This document shows positions 27,101 to 33,097 of a stretch of DNA of 64,000 nucleotides, piece by piece; position 1 is the stretch's first letter; every line of letters starts with the position of its first letter. Source of the stretch: Haliclona indistincta (lineage: Eukaryota; Porifera; Demospongiae; Haplosclerida; Chalinidae); NCBI GenBank assembly GCA_964017065.1, contig OZ024786.1:2784169-2848168 (forward strand), in the 5' to 3' direction. The translations under genes were made by a program, and so were the position numbers. The notes beneath the pieces are model-generated. The model was not told where the DNA came from. It saw nothing but the letters and a program-made list of their open reading frames with translations, and did not search any database.

Positions 27101-30100
27101 GTAAGGGACACCTCTATATAACGGACAAAAGCACTTGCACAACTTGTCCGTTATAGAGAGGTTTCTCAGCATGTGCTGTGTGCACCCGATTGTACTCAGT
27201 GTGAAATCTCAGTACAGCAACATCATCACTATCTTGTATGCAAAGGCATCTTTCAACACAAACACACATTACGTAATCTACAGTAGAATCTAATCTAGAC
27301 TACAAGAATTTATTTGGGAACTAATTAATGCACTCTTAATTCAGATTATTGTAGAGTGAATCTTGTGAGAGGCACAGATGTTTAAAAAACATCGAAACTT
27401 GATATAGTGATGGATACATGCACTTGGTAAGGTATACTATAAACCAGCAAATGAACTGTGCACTTTGGTCAAATGCGATACAGTCTGTCAGGACATGGAG
27501 TCACACAGGAGACAGAAAAATATCAACGCCTACACATTAGTAGTACTCCTACACTCTCGCAGTACTACCACAGACCTAGTACCTAAGGTCACTAATATTG
27601 GCAGGTACAAAATTTAGCGATTTTACAAAGCTTTGAATTTATAGTGATTACTAATTAATTTTTAGTGTTTCCTTAAAATTTTTATACAATTTTACGTGTA
27701 CTATTTTTGCAATTATGATGTCATCGCTAAATTCGCTAAAATTAGTACCCTCTAATAATAGTAACAGTAAGGTATACCAGAGGTGTAACCTGACTTACAC
27801 ATGAACAATGTCTAATTTTACTATGAGCAATGATGTGTTGATAGGAACCTGAAAAAAGCTGTTCTACAATGCACCCGAACCAACATTTTTAACCCCTAAA
27901 GCTTGCATGGCGTGTGTAGGTCTTACAATGTTTATAGTAGCACTTATCTCAACATTCCTTTTAAGTATATCTTGATTCTGTGGCGCATGGTTACCATGCA
28001 ACGATGACAATGATATTCGATAAGAATACATGATATTAATTATTGTTTTTATACAATGATGACATGCTGGGTTATACATGCTTGTTAGAACCAAGCCGAA
28101 CCGTACTCTGACATTTGCAAACCGGGCCGGCACGATATAGTTTAAACGTGTAGTGTGAATGAGGTATTAGTCTACAAAGGCTACCAACCCTACCAGGCCC
28201 AGGGCTTATGCTGTACAAGTTGTTGTTGTAGCTAGCTCAGTCAATATACCCTTTGGGTATAACCTACATTTCTATGATAACCAAACTTCACCAAACATCA
28301 CCAAGCATCTACATTTAATGCAACACACTATGCTCAAACAAAGGTCAGTTCTAATTCAGAATTCTGGTATGCATCTTAGCCCTCGTCCCCGGGATCTTCA
28401 GGGGGCGTGGCTCAGTTACTAGGCTGGCGGAGGAGCCTAGGAACGAGGCTTTTGACATCTTAGCTTATCCCACACAACACAATTGTAGCTTGGTGCAGCG
28501 CAACCCTTTGTTTTTTTAACAGTGTTGAGCGATGTTTTCACAAGCATTCTGCTTTGAATTCAAACTACTTCCGTGCTAGAGACAAAATCTCACCAAAAAA
28601 ACAATTGACTGTCCACAAGCTTTTTTACAATCCACAAACAACATTGTGACATGCCAAACACTACAGTGGTTTCACTACTTCTTGTAATCTAAAAGCGTCA
28701 TCCGTAGAGCGTAAATCGTGTTCAATCTGCAATGTAATATAAAGCTTCCAAATAAGGCCCAGATCATGCTTTACGCTATTGAGGATGTTGCAAGGAGTAA
28801 TAAAACCGCTGTAACGAACTCTCTGGTACCTACATAAGCTACAGGTCGCACACACACACACACACACGCTGTACCTTACATAAGCTACAGGTCTGGTAAG
28901 TTCCTCAGAACATGTGTAATAGAATAAACCACACACTGTTGCTTATAACAATATCCAATGGAATGCAAACAAACAAACTAGTCCCAAATAATTCACTTAT
29001 CTAGCAGCCAAACACATAATCAAGTTTGTGCTACAATGACACTTGTTGGATTATAGCAGAACACATTATATTGTAAATGCATTAAGGGCGGCTCTAGCCT
29101 CATCCCCTGCCATTAATTTTCGCAACGAAACGAACGAATAAGCGAAAATTAAGGCCTGGTATCTATTGCATGGGTAATTGTGCGCATGCGCTAGCTATGA
29201 AAACACGTGGCTTGGCTACTGATAGTCGATACAGGGCTGTACAAGGCCTGCTGTGCACAGCGTTGCTGTAGTTACGCTGCTGACGAATGCAGCAACGTGG
29301 TAGGCGCCAGATACTGGGTTTTCGAAGAGACTCTGTGAACGATTGTATATCGAACATGTCAGCACAGAGTCACCATACACAGTAGAGACCGCGCGAACAC
29401 AGACAGGACTTCGCTGCTCGTACTTGAGCACTAGATCCGCTTCTACAGGTTGCAACGCAGACAGTAGGCCTCTTAGAGTGCCATTTTCACGTGAATATAC
29501 GGGCTAATATCACAAACAAATATTCAAGTGTGAACGGATTCTGGGGAATGGTCAAAGGTCACCCTTGCAATAGATACCAGGCCCTTTTTTCGTGCTTACG
29601 TTTTCGTTCGTCCGTTTCGTAAGCGAAAAAATTTGGCCTGGGGACGAGGCTAGGGCGGCTCTTTCAACTTTTCAAGTACATGTAGAAATAGATTGCAGCA
29701 ACTAAAGGGTAGGTTTGTGTGTGCGTGTGTGTGTGTATAATGATCAAATACCTGTGATTGTACAGTAGTAGCCATTGCTGGGGTTATACTGTCAAAGTTA
29801 ATCAGGTCATTTCCAGTGCTGACCACACCCTCACCACGCCCCTCAGCTGGTTGAGGAGCCGGCTGGAACACCTCCAGGGGATTGCGCTCAGCTGACTCAA
29901 GAGATGGGGCCGCCACAGAAGGTAGCAGAAGAGATACACCATCTTTAGTAGCATCTCCTTCGCTAGATAGAGCAGTGTCGACTTCTAGTGGTACCTAAGG
30001 ACAATGGATTAGATCAAAATTTTAACAACATGTAACAGTATTCATACATGTACATACAGTGTAAATTATTAAAAATTTTACTAATAAAAATAATTTTTTA

Positions 30101-32719
30101 GTTAAAAAATTTTTAACTAACAAAAATAATTTTCTACTACATGTACATGATAGCCGGTTATTTTCATGTGGATTTAATTTTCGAACGGCTGGTGCGGGTC
30201 AAAAATTAGATTTCGAAAAATTCAAATTCTTTTTGCCTATTTAAAAAGTTCTGTGACGTGGCTCTGTGACGAAAATTAGACCCAGCCAAAATTTGGCTAA
30301 CGAATATTTGACCAGTGAAAATAACCAGCTCAAGACGGTAGATACCGTCACTATTATAACTATGTTTGTAGCTCAGGAAGCTCTAAGATCAAAGGCACCG
30401 CTAGTGGAATATTTTCCATACCACTGCGGATTTCAGGGCAATACTTATATCCCTCAGGAAGTAGTTCTACTTCCTGGGAAATATATATATCGCCCAGGAA
30501 GTCACGCTCACTTCCTGGGGAATATATATATCCTCCAGGAAGTCAGCTGACTTCAAAAAGTTACCTCCCACTTACCCCTCTGTACGAAAGGAGGAAAGGC
30601 TGGCTTCACAGAGAGTGAAGCCGAAGTTGCCTTTGAAGAGATTGCGGCGATTTTATAGCACTAAAGTTTCATGACACTTGTGGGACTCAAATAGTGCGAA
30701 ATAATGGCGTCTTGAACTTGTGGACAACAAAAATAAACCAGCCATAATCATGTAAAGGGAACTATTTGCAGCATCTAAAAGCACGACTAAGTTTGGAGCA
30801 TCAACCAAGCTCGTCGGGAGGGCCAAGCTCAAGCTTAGCAAAGAACGCGTTACTCGAGACAAACGCCGGGACCGTTCGACAGTGACGAACGACGCCGGTC
30901 ACGGAATGGCTGGACAAACTACAGCAACCTAGGTTTGTTAAGCTGCAAAGGCTACATAACTAAACTGCAGGACCCACACGTATGCCTCAGCGAGGCTTAC
31001 CGTTGCTGTCAGTTCTTCGGGCGGTCAACCAATGATCACTCGCGTACTCGACAAAGTTGGCTTATTCAGGTTAGTAAACGAACGAAAGTGTGCAGAAAGC
31101 CAGTCTTGCTGTTGGATCTTAGAGCTTTCTGAGCTACAAAATGGTTAACCCATGGGTTCCTCGGCAGTATGGAATATACCCTCGGCGGTTAATCATACCG
31201 CCCTCGGGCGGTATAATTAACCAGCCTCGGGTATATCCCATACCGCCTCGGAACCCATGGGTTAACCTATACATGCACTTCACACAAAATTCAAAATCAC
31301 TATGTACAGCTCTGGTGAAAGAGTATCTTCTGCAGAGTAACAGTAATAAAGTTACAATCAACAACAACTTACACAGGTGTTGAAATTTCACGCTATACAG
31401 CACTCGATGTGGTACATTAACCAATGATACCAAGTGAATGACCATTATTTCAAGGAACGATGACCATTATTTCAAGATACAATGACAATTATTTCAAGAT
31501 ACAATGACCATATTTTATTTCGATTCTCTGAATGTTTGAAATTACTGACCTGTTCTACTGTAAGTGGTGCTGGAGTAGCTGTAGCTGCTGCTGCTGGGAG
31601 ACCAGCTGGAGTCTCTTCTTCATTCTGTTCCTCTTCCACTCTCTCCTTTTCCTCTTCCACTCTCTCCTTGATGGGTTTGTGAGCTGAGAAAAAATCCAAA
31701 AAATGGTCATTTTAGCATCGCACAAAAAAATTCAAGTGTCTAACTGTCTAGAACTAAGCAGTATACAATAGAGGCTGGATCGACACCCATAAATCAACTA
31801 TGCTATAATAACCCATGTAGAATTCCTGGAGCGTGAGCTAGGAAGGAGCTCTGAAGACAGGATTAGTACAGACTGTGCTGCCTTGAACTGCATTGGTGGG
31901 CCTTCTTTAGTCTATCGAGCTTGACCCGAAAAACTTTTTCGCGAAAATTGGGGAGGGACGAAGGGCAAAGTGAGAGACTCGACTAGACTATCTAATCTCT
32001 CGCTTCGACCCTCTCTCAATTTTGCAAGCGAGAGTTTTGGGTCTAGCTCAATAGACTAGGCTGTTCCCCACACCTCAACCCTCTAGTGGTCAGTCTGACA
32101 CAAGACAAGACAATTGCATTGCCTGTCACATAAAGCACAAAATTAACCCCAGGAACAGCCGGAGAGCTGTTTGCAGGTCTAATACCATCCTCATCGTAGG
32201 CACTGCAAGGCTGAATATACGTGCAGTAGCACGCATACTTTGACGAAACACTAAATTTCCTCTCAGCTCAGACACTTCACGCACATGTTAGCACAACAGC
32301 AGAACATGTGTTCACAACTTACCAACCACCCACTCTAAAACATTTTATTACGGAAGTGCAATGCAGTGACCTAGCATTTATTTCTTTACACACAGCAAAG
32401 CTGACTCAAGTGCTTTCAAAAGTTTTTTGCAATGAAACACGTGTTTACAAGTAGCTCCAAATCTTTTCACTAAGAGATGACCACACCTCCTCAATGGGGA
32501 CTCCCAAACCACCAGCCCACAAAGGCTAGTCCTTGTGTACCAGTGCTTTCAAGCTAAAGGTCACCTCTCCCATCTAACACGCTTCACGTGTTTGCAACAG
32601 ACTCGTTCCTTACACCTCGTGTCACGATTTCATGATGTTTCTCGTTGTTTTCTCGTACCTGATTTCGCCTTGGCTTTTTTCTTCGCCTTAGTCTTGGGTC
32701 TCGGCCTAGTAGCTTCCAT
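670..32719 (-). CDS. EPG5: EPG5, ectopic P-granules autophagy protein 5 (5' 47 exons; 3' end outside window)
   Basis: EPG5 is a large tethering protein for autophagosome-lysosome fusion. Read on the minus strand, 47 exons join in phase to 2,258 codons; the human protein is about 2,580 residues, so roughly the last 300 are off the left edge. Recognition is by collinear similarity to vertebrate EPG5, e.g. [10 protein letters not shown] (exon 10), [16 protein letters not shown] and GLNWG (exon 21), LEALPD-free frame [18 protein letters not shown] (exon 43). The N-terminus is Lys-rich ([20 protein letters not shown]), then Glu/Ala-rich and disordered. Start chosen: first ATG of a Lys-rich exon matching the family. 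Exons 5'-3': 32659-32719, 31550-31683, 29752-29994, 26664-27006, 26364-26473, 23402-23494, 22936-23007, 22198-22320, 21645-21759, 21273-21418, 20610-20766, 20063-20192, 19811-19928, 19500-19611, 19247-19397, 12839-12971, 12563-12618, 12226-12440, 11577-11737, 11349-11489, 11057-11203, 10410-10565, 9791-10158, 9374-9514, 9069-9195, 8818-8912, 8606-8708, 8201-8311, 7892-8029, 7193-7362, 6728-6940, 6522-6645, 6200-6344, 5971-6142, 5375-5465, 5245-5322, 5043-5185, 4674-4711, 4235-4557, 3563-3694, 3231-3312, 2246-2533, 2066-2162, 1869-1990, 1467-1630, 1257-1351, 670-766. The last exon ends in a good donor (CAACAG/GTATAC). Confidence 0.93.
771..1206. repeat. (GGGA/GA)n microsatellite flanking the gap
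   Basis: Purine tract on the plus strand. Its reverse complement supplies the pyrimidine tract in front of the acceptor of the EPG5 exon starting at 766 (CTCTCTCTTAG). Confidence 0.9.
867..1066. other. assembly gap (200 N)
   Basis: Exactly 200 N inside a (GGGA)n purine tract. It lies in the EPG5 intron between exons 1257-1351 and 670-766, which join in phase (GA + T), so no coding sequence appears to be lost. Confidence 0.98.
1631..1810. repeat. (GA)n microsatellite
   Basis: Nearly pure GA with GGGA interruptions. Antisense to EPG5 it forms (CT)n directly abutting the CAG acceptor of exon 1467-1630. Confidence 0.95.
2535..3173. repeat. 24-bp minisatellite
   Basis: About 26 tandem copies of GAAGAGAAGAGGCAAGGATTGAGT (read in two halves: GAAGAGAAGAGG + CAAGGATTGAGT) with point variants (GGAGAG, GAAAAG, AAGGGA). 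All six frames are open in places, but it lies wholly in an EPG5 intron, ending one or two bases from the acceptor of exon 2246-2533. Confidence 0.95.
3354..3544. repeat. (CA)n microsatellite
   Basis: CA repeats with a CG- and TCG-interrupted centre (3391-3475), in the EPG5 intron between exons 3563-3694 and 3231-3312. Confidence 0.95.
3728..4040. mobile_element. hAT-type MITE (TAGGGCTGAAACGAATA ends)
   Basis: Ends read TATTAGGGCTGAAACGAATA and its reverse complement. Interior has CGACTATTCG motifs in both orientations. Flanks ataaatat/ataaattt resemble a degenerate 8-bp target duplication, which suggests the hAT superfamily. It sits in an EPG5 intron. Confidence 0.75.
4774..5029. repeat. 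(GTGA/GTGG)n microsatellite
   Basis: Plus-strand GTGA with GGTG variants, in the EPG5 intron just downstream of exon 5043-5185, starting 14 nt beyond its GTGAGT donor. Confidence 0.95.
5509..5915 (-). repeat. tRNA-derived SINE-like repeat with internal minisatellite
   Basis: On the minus strand 5830-5915 looks like a tRNA: box-A-like TGGTTCAATCG, an anticodon arm TTGGGCTTACAACCCAG, and box-B-like GGTTCTAATCC. The T arm needs an 8-nt loop, so this is more likely a SINE head or tRNA pseudogene than a working tRNA. Downstream on that strand are repeats of about 20-29 bp containing CCAGATGGCCAATCCACC (5630-5770), and a tail with AAAAGGGCCCTCTCC and its inverted partner (5509-5575). Confidence 0.5.
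6411..6514. repeat. (CT/CCCT)n microsatellite
   Basis: Pyrimidine-rich on the plus strand, so purine-rich in EPG5 sense, unlike most tracts in this gene. It starts just beyond the GTGAGT donor of exon 6522-6645. Confidence 0.9.
6970..7180. repeat. AT-rich stretch with short tandem repeat
   Basis: Includes three copies of AAAATTTATACACAC (about 7047-7091) and scattered AAAATTTT palindromes. No coding signal; EPG5 intron. Confidence 0.6.
7367..7820. repeat. (GTGA)n microsatellite with GGTA variants
   Basis: About 450 bp of GTGA with periodic GAGGTAGTGAGT blocks, suggesting higher-order tandem growth. In EPG5 sense it is (TCAC)n, ending a few bases from the acceptor of exon 7193-7362. Confidence 0.95.
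8098..8200. repeat. (CTCA)n microsatellite forming a donor site
   Basis: In EPG5 sense it is (GTGA)n starting exactly at the 3' edge of exon 8201-8311. The donor GTGAGTGAGTGAG is therefore the first repeat units. Confidence 0.92.
8317..8522. repeat. (GA/GGGA/GACA)n microsatellite
   Basis: GACAGA then GACA then GA/GGGA blocks; antisense gives the pyrimidine tract just before exon 8201-8311. Confidence 0.92.
9307..9342. repeat. (GT)n microsatellite
   Basis: Short GT run in the EPG5 intron downstream of exon 9374-9514. Confidence 0.9.
9518..9712. repeat. (GA/GGGA)n microsatellite
   Basis: Antisense (CT)n directly abuts the CAG acceptor of EPG5 exon 9374-9514. Confidence 0.93.
10309..10354. 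mobile_element. 46-bp mini-foldback with TAGCCTCGTTCCC ends
   Basis: TAGCCTCGTTCCCAGG and CTGAGAACGAGGCTA flank a tiny spacer. The ends match those of the larger elements at 28377, 29095 and 58397, so it is probably the shortest member of one MITE family. Confidence 0.6.
10658..10788 (-). other. orphan exon-like open frame inside an EPG5 intron
   Basis: Begins ATG with 43-44 open codons: [16 protein letters not shown] at the start, then a basic [15 protein letters not shown] end that meets a fair donor (TATAG/GTAATA). It does not continue the EPG5 frame between exons 11057-11203 and 10410-10565, which already join in phase. It may be the first exon of a transposon protein or of a nested gene; function not recognised. 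Confidence 0.3.
11759..11885. mobile_element. 127-bp palindromic MITE (GTTGTTTGCGAAGAT ends)
   Basis: Arms of about 48 bp: GTTGTTTGCGAAGATCTTGC onward, then GGAAGCGAAAGCGGAAGT, inverted on the right. In EPG5 sense it ends only 21 nt before the acceptor of exon 11577-11737. The same internal sequence recurs inside the element at 58397-58576. Confidence 0.85.
13040..13757. mobile_element. two-part repeat: TTAGAGTCTAC element plus GTTAGAC foldback
   Basis: Part one begins TTAGAGTCTACTA and ends TAGTAGACTCTAA (13040-13615) and contains AATTTGATTGG. Three bases later a 139-bp foldback begins GTTAGACAGC (13619-13757) with arms GATCCACGCGGTTTAGAAACC and a CCTCGCTACGCTCGG loop. The same two-part order recurs at 18944 and 24567. 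Confidence 0.7.
14654..15330 (+). pseudogene. retroelement gag-like region
   Basis: An open frame 14654-15160 ends in [13 protein letters not shown], a zinc-knuckle-like Cys motif. A second frame continues with [15 protein letters not shown], like the Cys/His motif of YR-retroelement gag proteins. A stop and frameshift at about 15160 separate them. Confidence 0.55.
15780..16742 (+). pseudogene. retroelement reverse transcriptase / RNase H remnants
   Basis: [11 protein letters not shown] (about 16108-16143) is the RT motif-A region and TFLGIEIDS (16190-16217) lies after the palm. The catalytic YxDD segment between them is missing, so about 100 residues are deleted near 16145-16160. [14 protein letters not shown] (16521-16562) and SDNQAD (16701-16720) match the DxxxxGxG and later motifs of the RNase H domain. 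Several frames are needed. Confidence 0.7.
16900..18238 (+). pseudogene. retroelement tyrosine recombinase, interrupted
   Basis: FLRSGEFT (about 17338-17361) carries the first catalytic Arg. [10 protein letters not shown] (17509-17540) carries the H-x-x-R pair. [13 protein letters not shown] (18145-18183) carries the nucleophile Tyr. The last two are separated by an hAT-like segment beginning at 17568. The sequence just before 17568 and that at 18094-18117 are diverged copies of the same codons, so this is not a simple insertion duplication. Confidence 0.65.
17568..18085 (+). mobile_element. truncated hAT-like transposon fragment (N-terminal transposase part)
   Basis: Left end CAGTGGCGTAGACACACC is typical of ZMYM/TTF-type hAT termini. 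It encodes an open frame (17678-17890) with [15 protein letters not shown] and Glu/Gln-rich sequence, then out of frame [17 protein letters not shown], like the start of a TTF zinc-finger domain. The right end is missing. Confidence 0.5.
18944..19220. mobile_element. two-part repeat: TTTAGACCAC element plus GTTAGAC foldback
   Basis: Part one runs from TTTAGACCAC to GGTCTAAA (18944-19108) and includes TTTGATTGG. Three bases on, GTTAGACACAGC...GGCGTCTAAC (19112-19220) forms the foldback. It ends 27 bp before EPG5 exon 19247-19397. Confidence 0.7.
20808..20905. mobile_element. imperfect foldback
   Basis: GGTGTATATGGGAATTTAGAT pairs imperfectly with ATCCAAATTCACATATGCACC around a GGG...CCCC loop, in an EPG5 intron. 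Confidence 0.5.
21422..21606. repeat. (GA)n then (GTGA)n microsatellite
   Basis: Antisense pyrimidine tract upstream of the acceptor of EPG5 exon 21273-21418 (begins CTAACCCAG). Confidence 0.93.
21985..22170. mobile_element. inverted-repeat element (ATTAATTTTGATGTATGGCA)
   Basis: ACATTAATTTTGATGTATGGCAGTCTAT-type arms, written in halves ACATTAATTTTGATG and TATGGCAGTCTAT, face their reverse complement at 22122-22155. A direct copy of the left arm also lies at 21988-22016. Confidence 0.6.
22676..22816. mobile_element. 141-bp palindromic MITE carrying NRF-1-like sites
   Basis: CAGGGTTTTGCAGG...CCTGCAAAACCCTG with TA on both sides, as in TA-targeting DNA transposons. Arms of about 60 bp each contain GCGCATGCGC, an NRF-1-type palindrome. 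Confidence 0.85.
23008..23079. repeat. (GA)n microsatellite
   Basis: Pure GA; antisense (CT)n runs directly into the CAG acceptor of EPG5 exon 22936-23007. Confidence 0.97.
23202..23395. repeat. (GTGA)n microsatellite
   Basis: In EPG5 sense (TCAC)n starts within the first ten bases of the intron after exon 23402-23494 (donor GTAGGACACTCACTC). Confidence 0.95.
23960..24200. repeat. (GA/GGGA)n microsatellite
   Basis: Long impure purine tract on the plus strand, in the EPG5 intron between exons 26364-26473 and 23402-23494. Confidence 0.92.
24239..24385. mobile_element. MITE-like element with TTTTGGCAAAT motifs
   Basis: GGGTAATTTTGG near the left and GGATAATGTCAAATT reading inward from the right; the interior repeats ATTTTGGCA. 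Similar to 445-646. Confidence 0.5.
24567..24936. mobile_element. two-part repeat: TTAGACCACAG element plus GTTAGAC foldback
   Basis: Part one TTAGACCACAGC to GCTATGGTCTAA (24567-24791), with TGACCAATCAGG. Then GTTAGACAGTGC...TGCTGTCTAAC (24796-24936). The join GGTCTAAATCAGTTAGACA is identical to that at 19101-19119. Confidence 0.75.
25041..25368. mobile_element. hAT-type MITE (CAGTGGCGGATCCAGG ends)
   Basis: Left end CAGTGGCGGATCCAGGGGGG; right end CCTGTATCCGCCCCTG. The pentamer CAGCA flanks both ends (25036-25040 and 25369-25373). CAG/CTG termini are hAT-like although a 5-bp duplication is short for that group. It lies in an EPG5 intron. Confidence 0.8.
25374..26280. other. EPG5 intron without recognised gene
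   Basis: Contains a direct repeat of about 60 bp (CACAATTGCAAACACGGTCA at 25448 and 25530 with shared flanks) and, at 26085-26165, one copy of a dispersed repeat with GGGGTTTATTAT and TATAGAGGGATGAGGGGTG. No exon seen. Confidence 0.6.
26483..26660. repeat. (GTGA)n microsatellite filling an intron
   Basis: Occupies nearly all of the intron between EPG5 exons 26664-27006 and 26364-26473: the donor GTGAGTCACTCACTC runs into it and the acceptor CTCTCACAG follows it. Confidence 0.97.
27604..27749. mobile_element. MITE-like element (GGTAC...TTAGCGA arms)
   Basis: GGTACAAAATTTAGCGATTTT faces the reverse complement of ATCGCTAAATTCGCTAAAAT followed by TAGTACC. It lies in an EPG5 intron. Confidence 0.55.
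27750..29085. other. EPG5 intron, no gene recognised
   Basis: Mixed sequence with one short TAGCC...GGCT foldback (28377-28450) and a short (CA)n run (28850-28866). No open frame here matches EPG5, and the flanking exons already join in phase. Confidence 0.55.
28377..28450. mobile_element. short foldback with TAGCCCTCGTCCCC ends
   Basis: TAGCCCTCGTCCCC opposite GGAACGAGGCT; same end sequence as 29095-29652, with little interior. Confidence 0.5.
29095..29652. mobile_element. 558-bp MITE with 9-bp target duplication
   Basis: Ends TAGCCTCATCCCC and GGGGACGAGGCTA. It is flanked on both sides by GGGCGGCTC (29086-29094 and 29653-29661), a perfect 9-bp duplication, which points to the Mutator-like group. 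Inside are TTTCGCAACGAAACG-type subterminal inverted repeats and an NRF-1-like TGCGCATGCGC (29171-29181). It lies in the EPG5 intron upstream of exon 26664-27006. Confidence 0.85.
30152..30330. mobile_element. MITE with AGCCGGTTATTTTCA ends
   Basis: AGCCGGTTATTTTCA on the left, TGAAAATAACCAGCT on the right, with TTCGAA and TGTGACG motifs inside. It lies in an EPG5 intron. Confidence 0.7.
30455..30552. promoter_or_regulatory. cluster of inverted ETS-like sites (CAGGAAGT/ACTTCCTG)
   Basis: CAGGAAGT occurs at 30455, 30494 and 30536; ACTTCCTG at 30469 and 30510, with a degenerate GACTTC at 30549. The pairs form small hairpins separated by TATATATAT. The octamer is the core of ETS/GABP sites. Regulatory use is unproven; it may only be a hairpin repeat. 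Confidence 0.35.
31143..31267. mobile_element. palindromic foldback element, GTTAAC family
   Basis: GGTTAACCCATGGGTTCC at both ends in inverse orientation, then GTATGGAATATACC-like arms, with loop ACCGCCCTCGGGCGGT. Same plan as 5-135. Confidence 0.85.
31908..32058. mobile_element. 151-bp foldback with TAGTCTAT ends
   Basis: TAGTCTATCGAGCTTGACCC and its near-perfect inverse at the right, with GAGAGACTCGACTAGACTAT centre. It lies in the first EPG5 intron. Confidence 0.75.
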
Positions 32720-33097
32720 AGCTAGCCGGTAGAGACCTCTGGATCAGTAGCAAACGAGCAAAATTCCACTCAATCGCTAGCTGACTGCAGCTCGCCCCGA
32801 CCTCGTCATGTGATAGCAAGCGTGCACGGACAGAGAATACGGATATTTAAACATGAGATGCGATGATGAACAAATGCCACGCCCCCGAATGCAGCGGGCT
32901 GCATAAAAGCTGTTTTGCTGCCTGGCCTCTCTCGACAGGCAAGACAGATTCTCTACCGAACACGAGAGTCTCACCGCAAGACTAGGAGGTCGCAATCTCA
33001 TTGCACTAGCTGTGATCGTGTGTCCTTGGAGCGATCCTGCGTCGATCAATCGACTAGCTGAGTCAACTTTGCCGCGCAGTTTTGACCTTCGACAGAG
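32720..33097. promoter_or_regulatory. probable divergent promoter of EPG5 and the GPCR gene
   Basis: EPG5 starts at 32719 on the minus strand. A good donor CAGAG/GTGAGC at 33093-33103 on the plus strand could end a 5'-UTR exon whose acceptor is CTTGCTCAG at 37221-37229. No TATA box or polyadenylation signal was recognised. Placement is inference from spacing and splice sites. Confidence 0.4.

Noticed and set aside
29216..29455. 79-codon minus-strand frame inside the 558-bp MITE
   Set aside because: No similarity, no splice context, and it lies wholly within a non-autonomous element.
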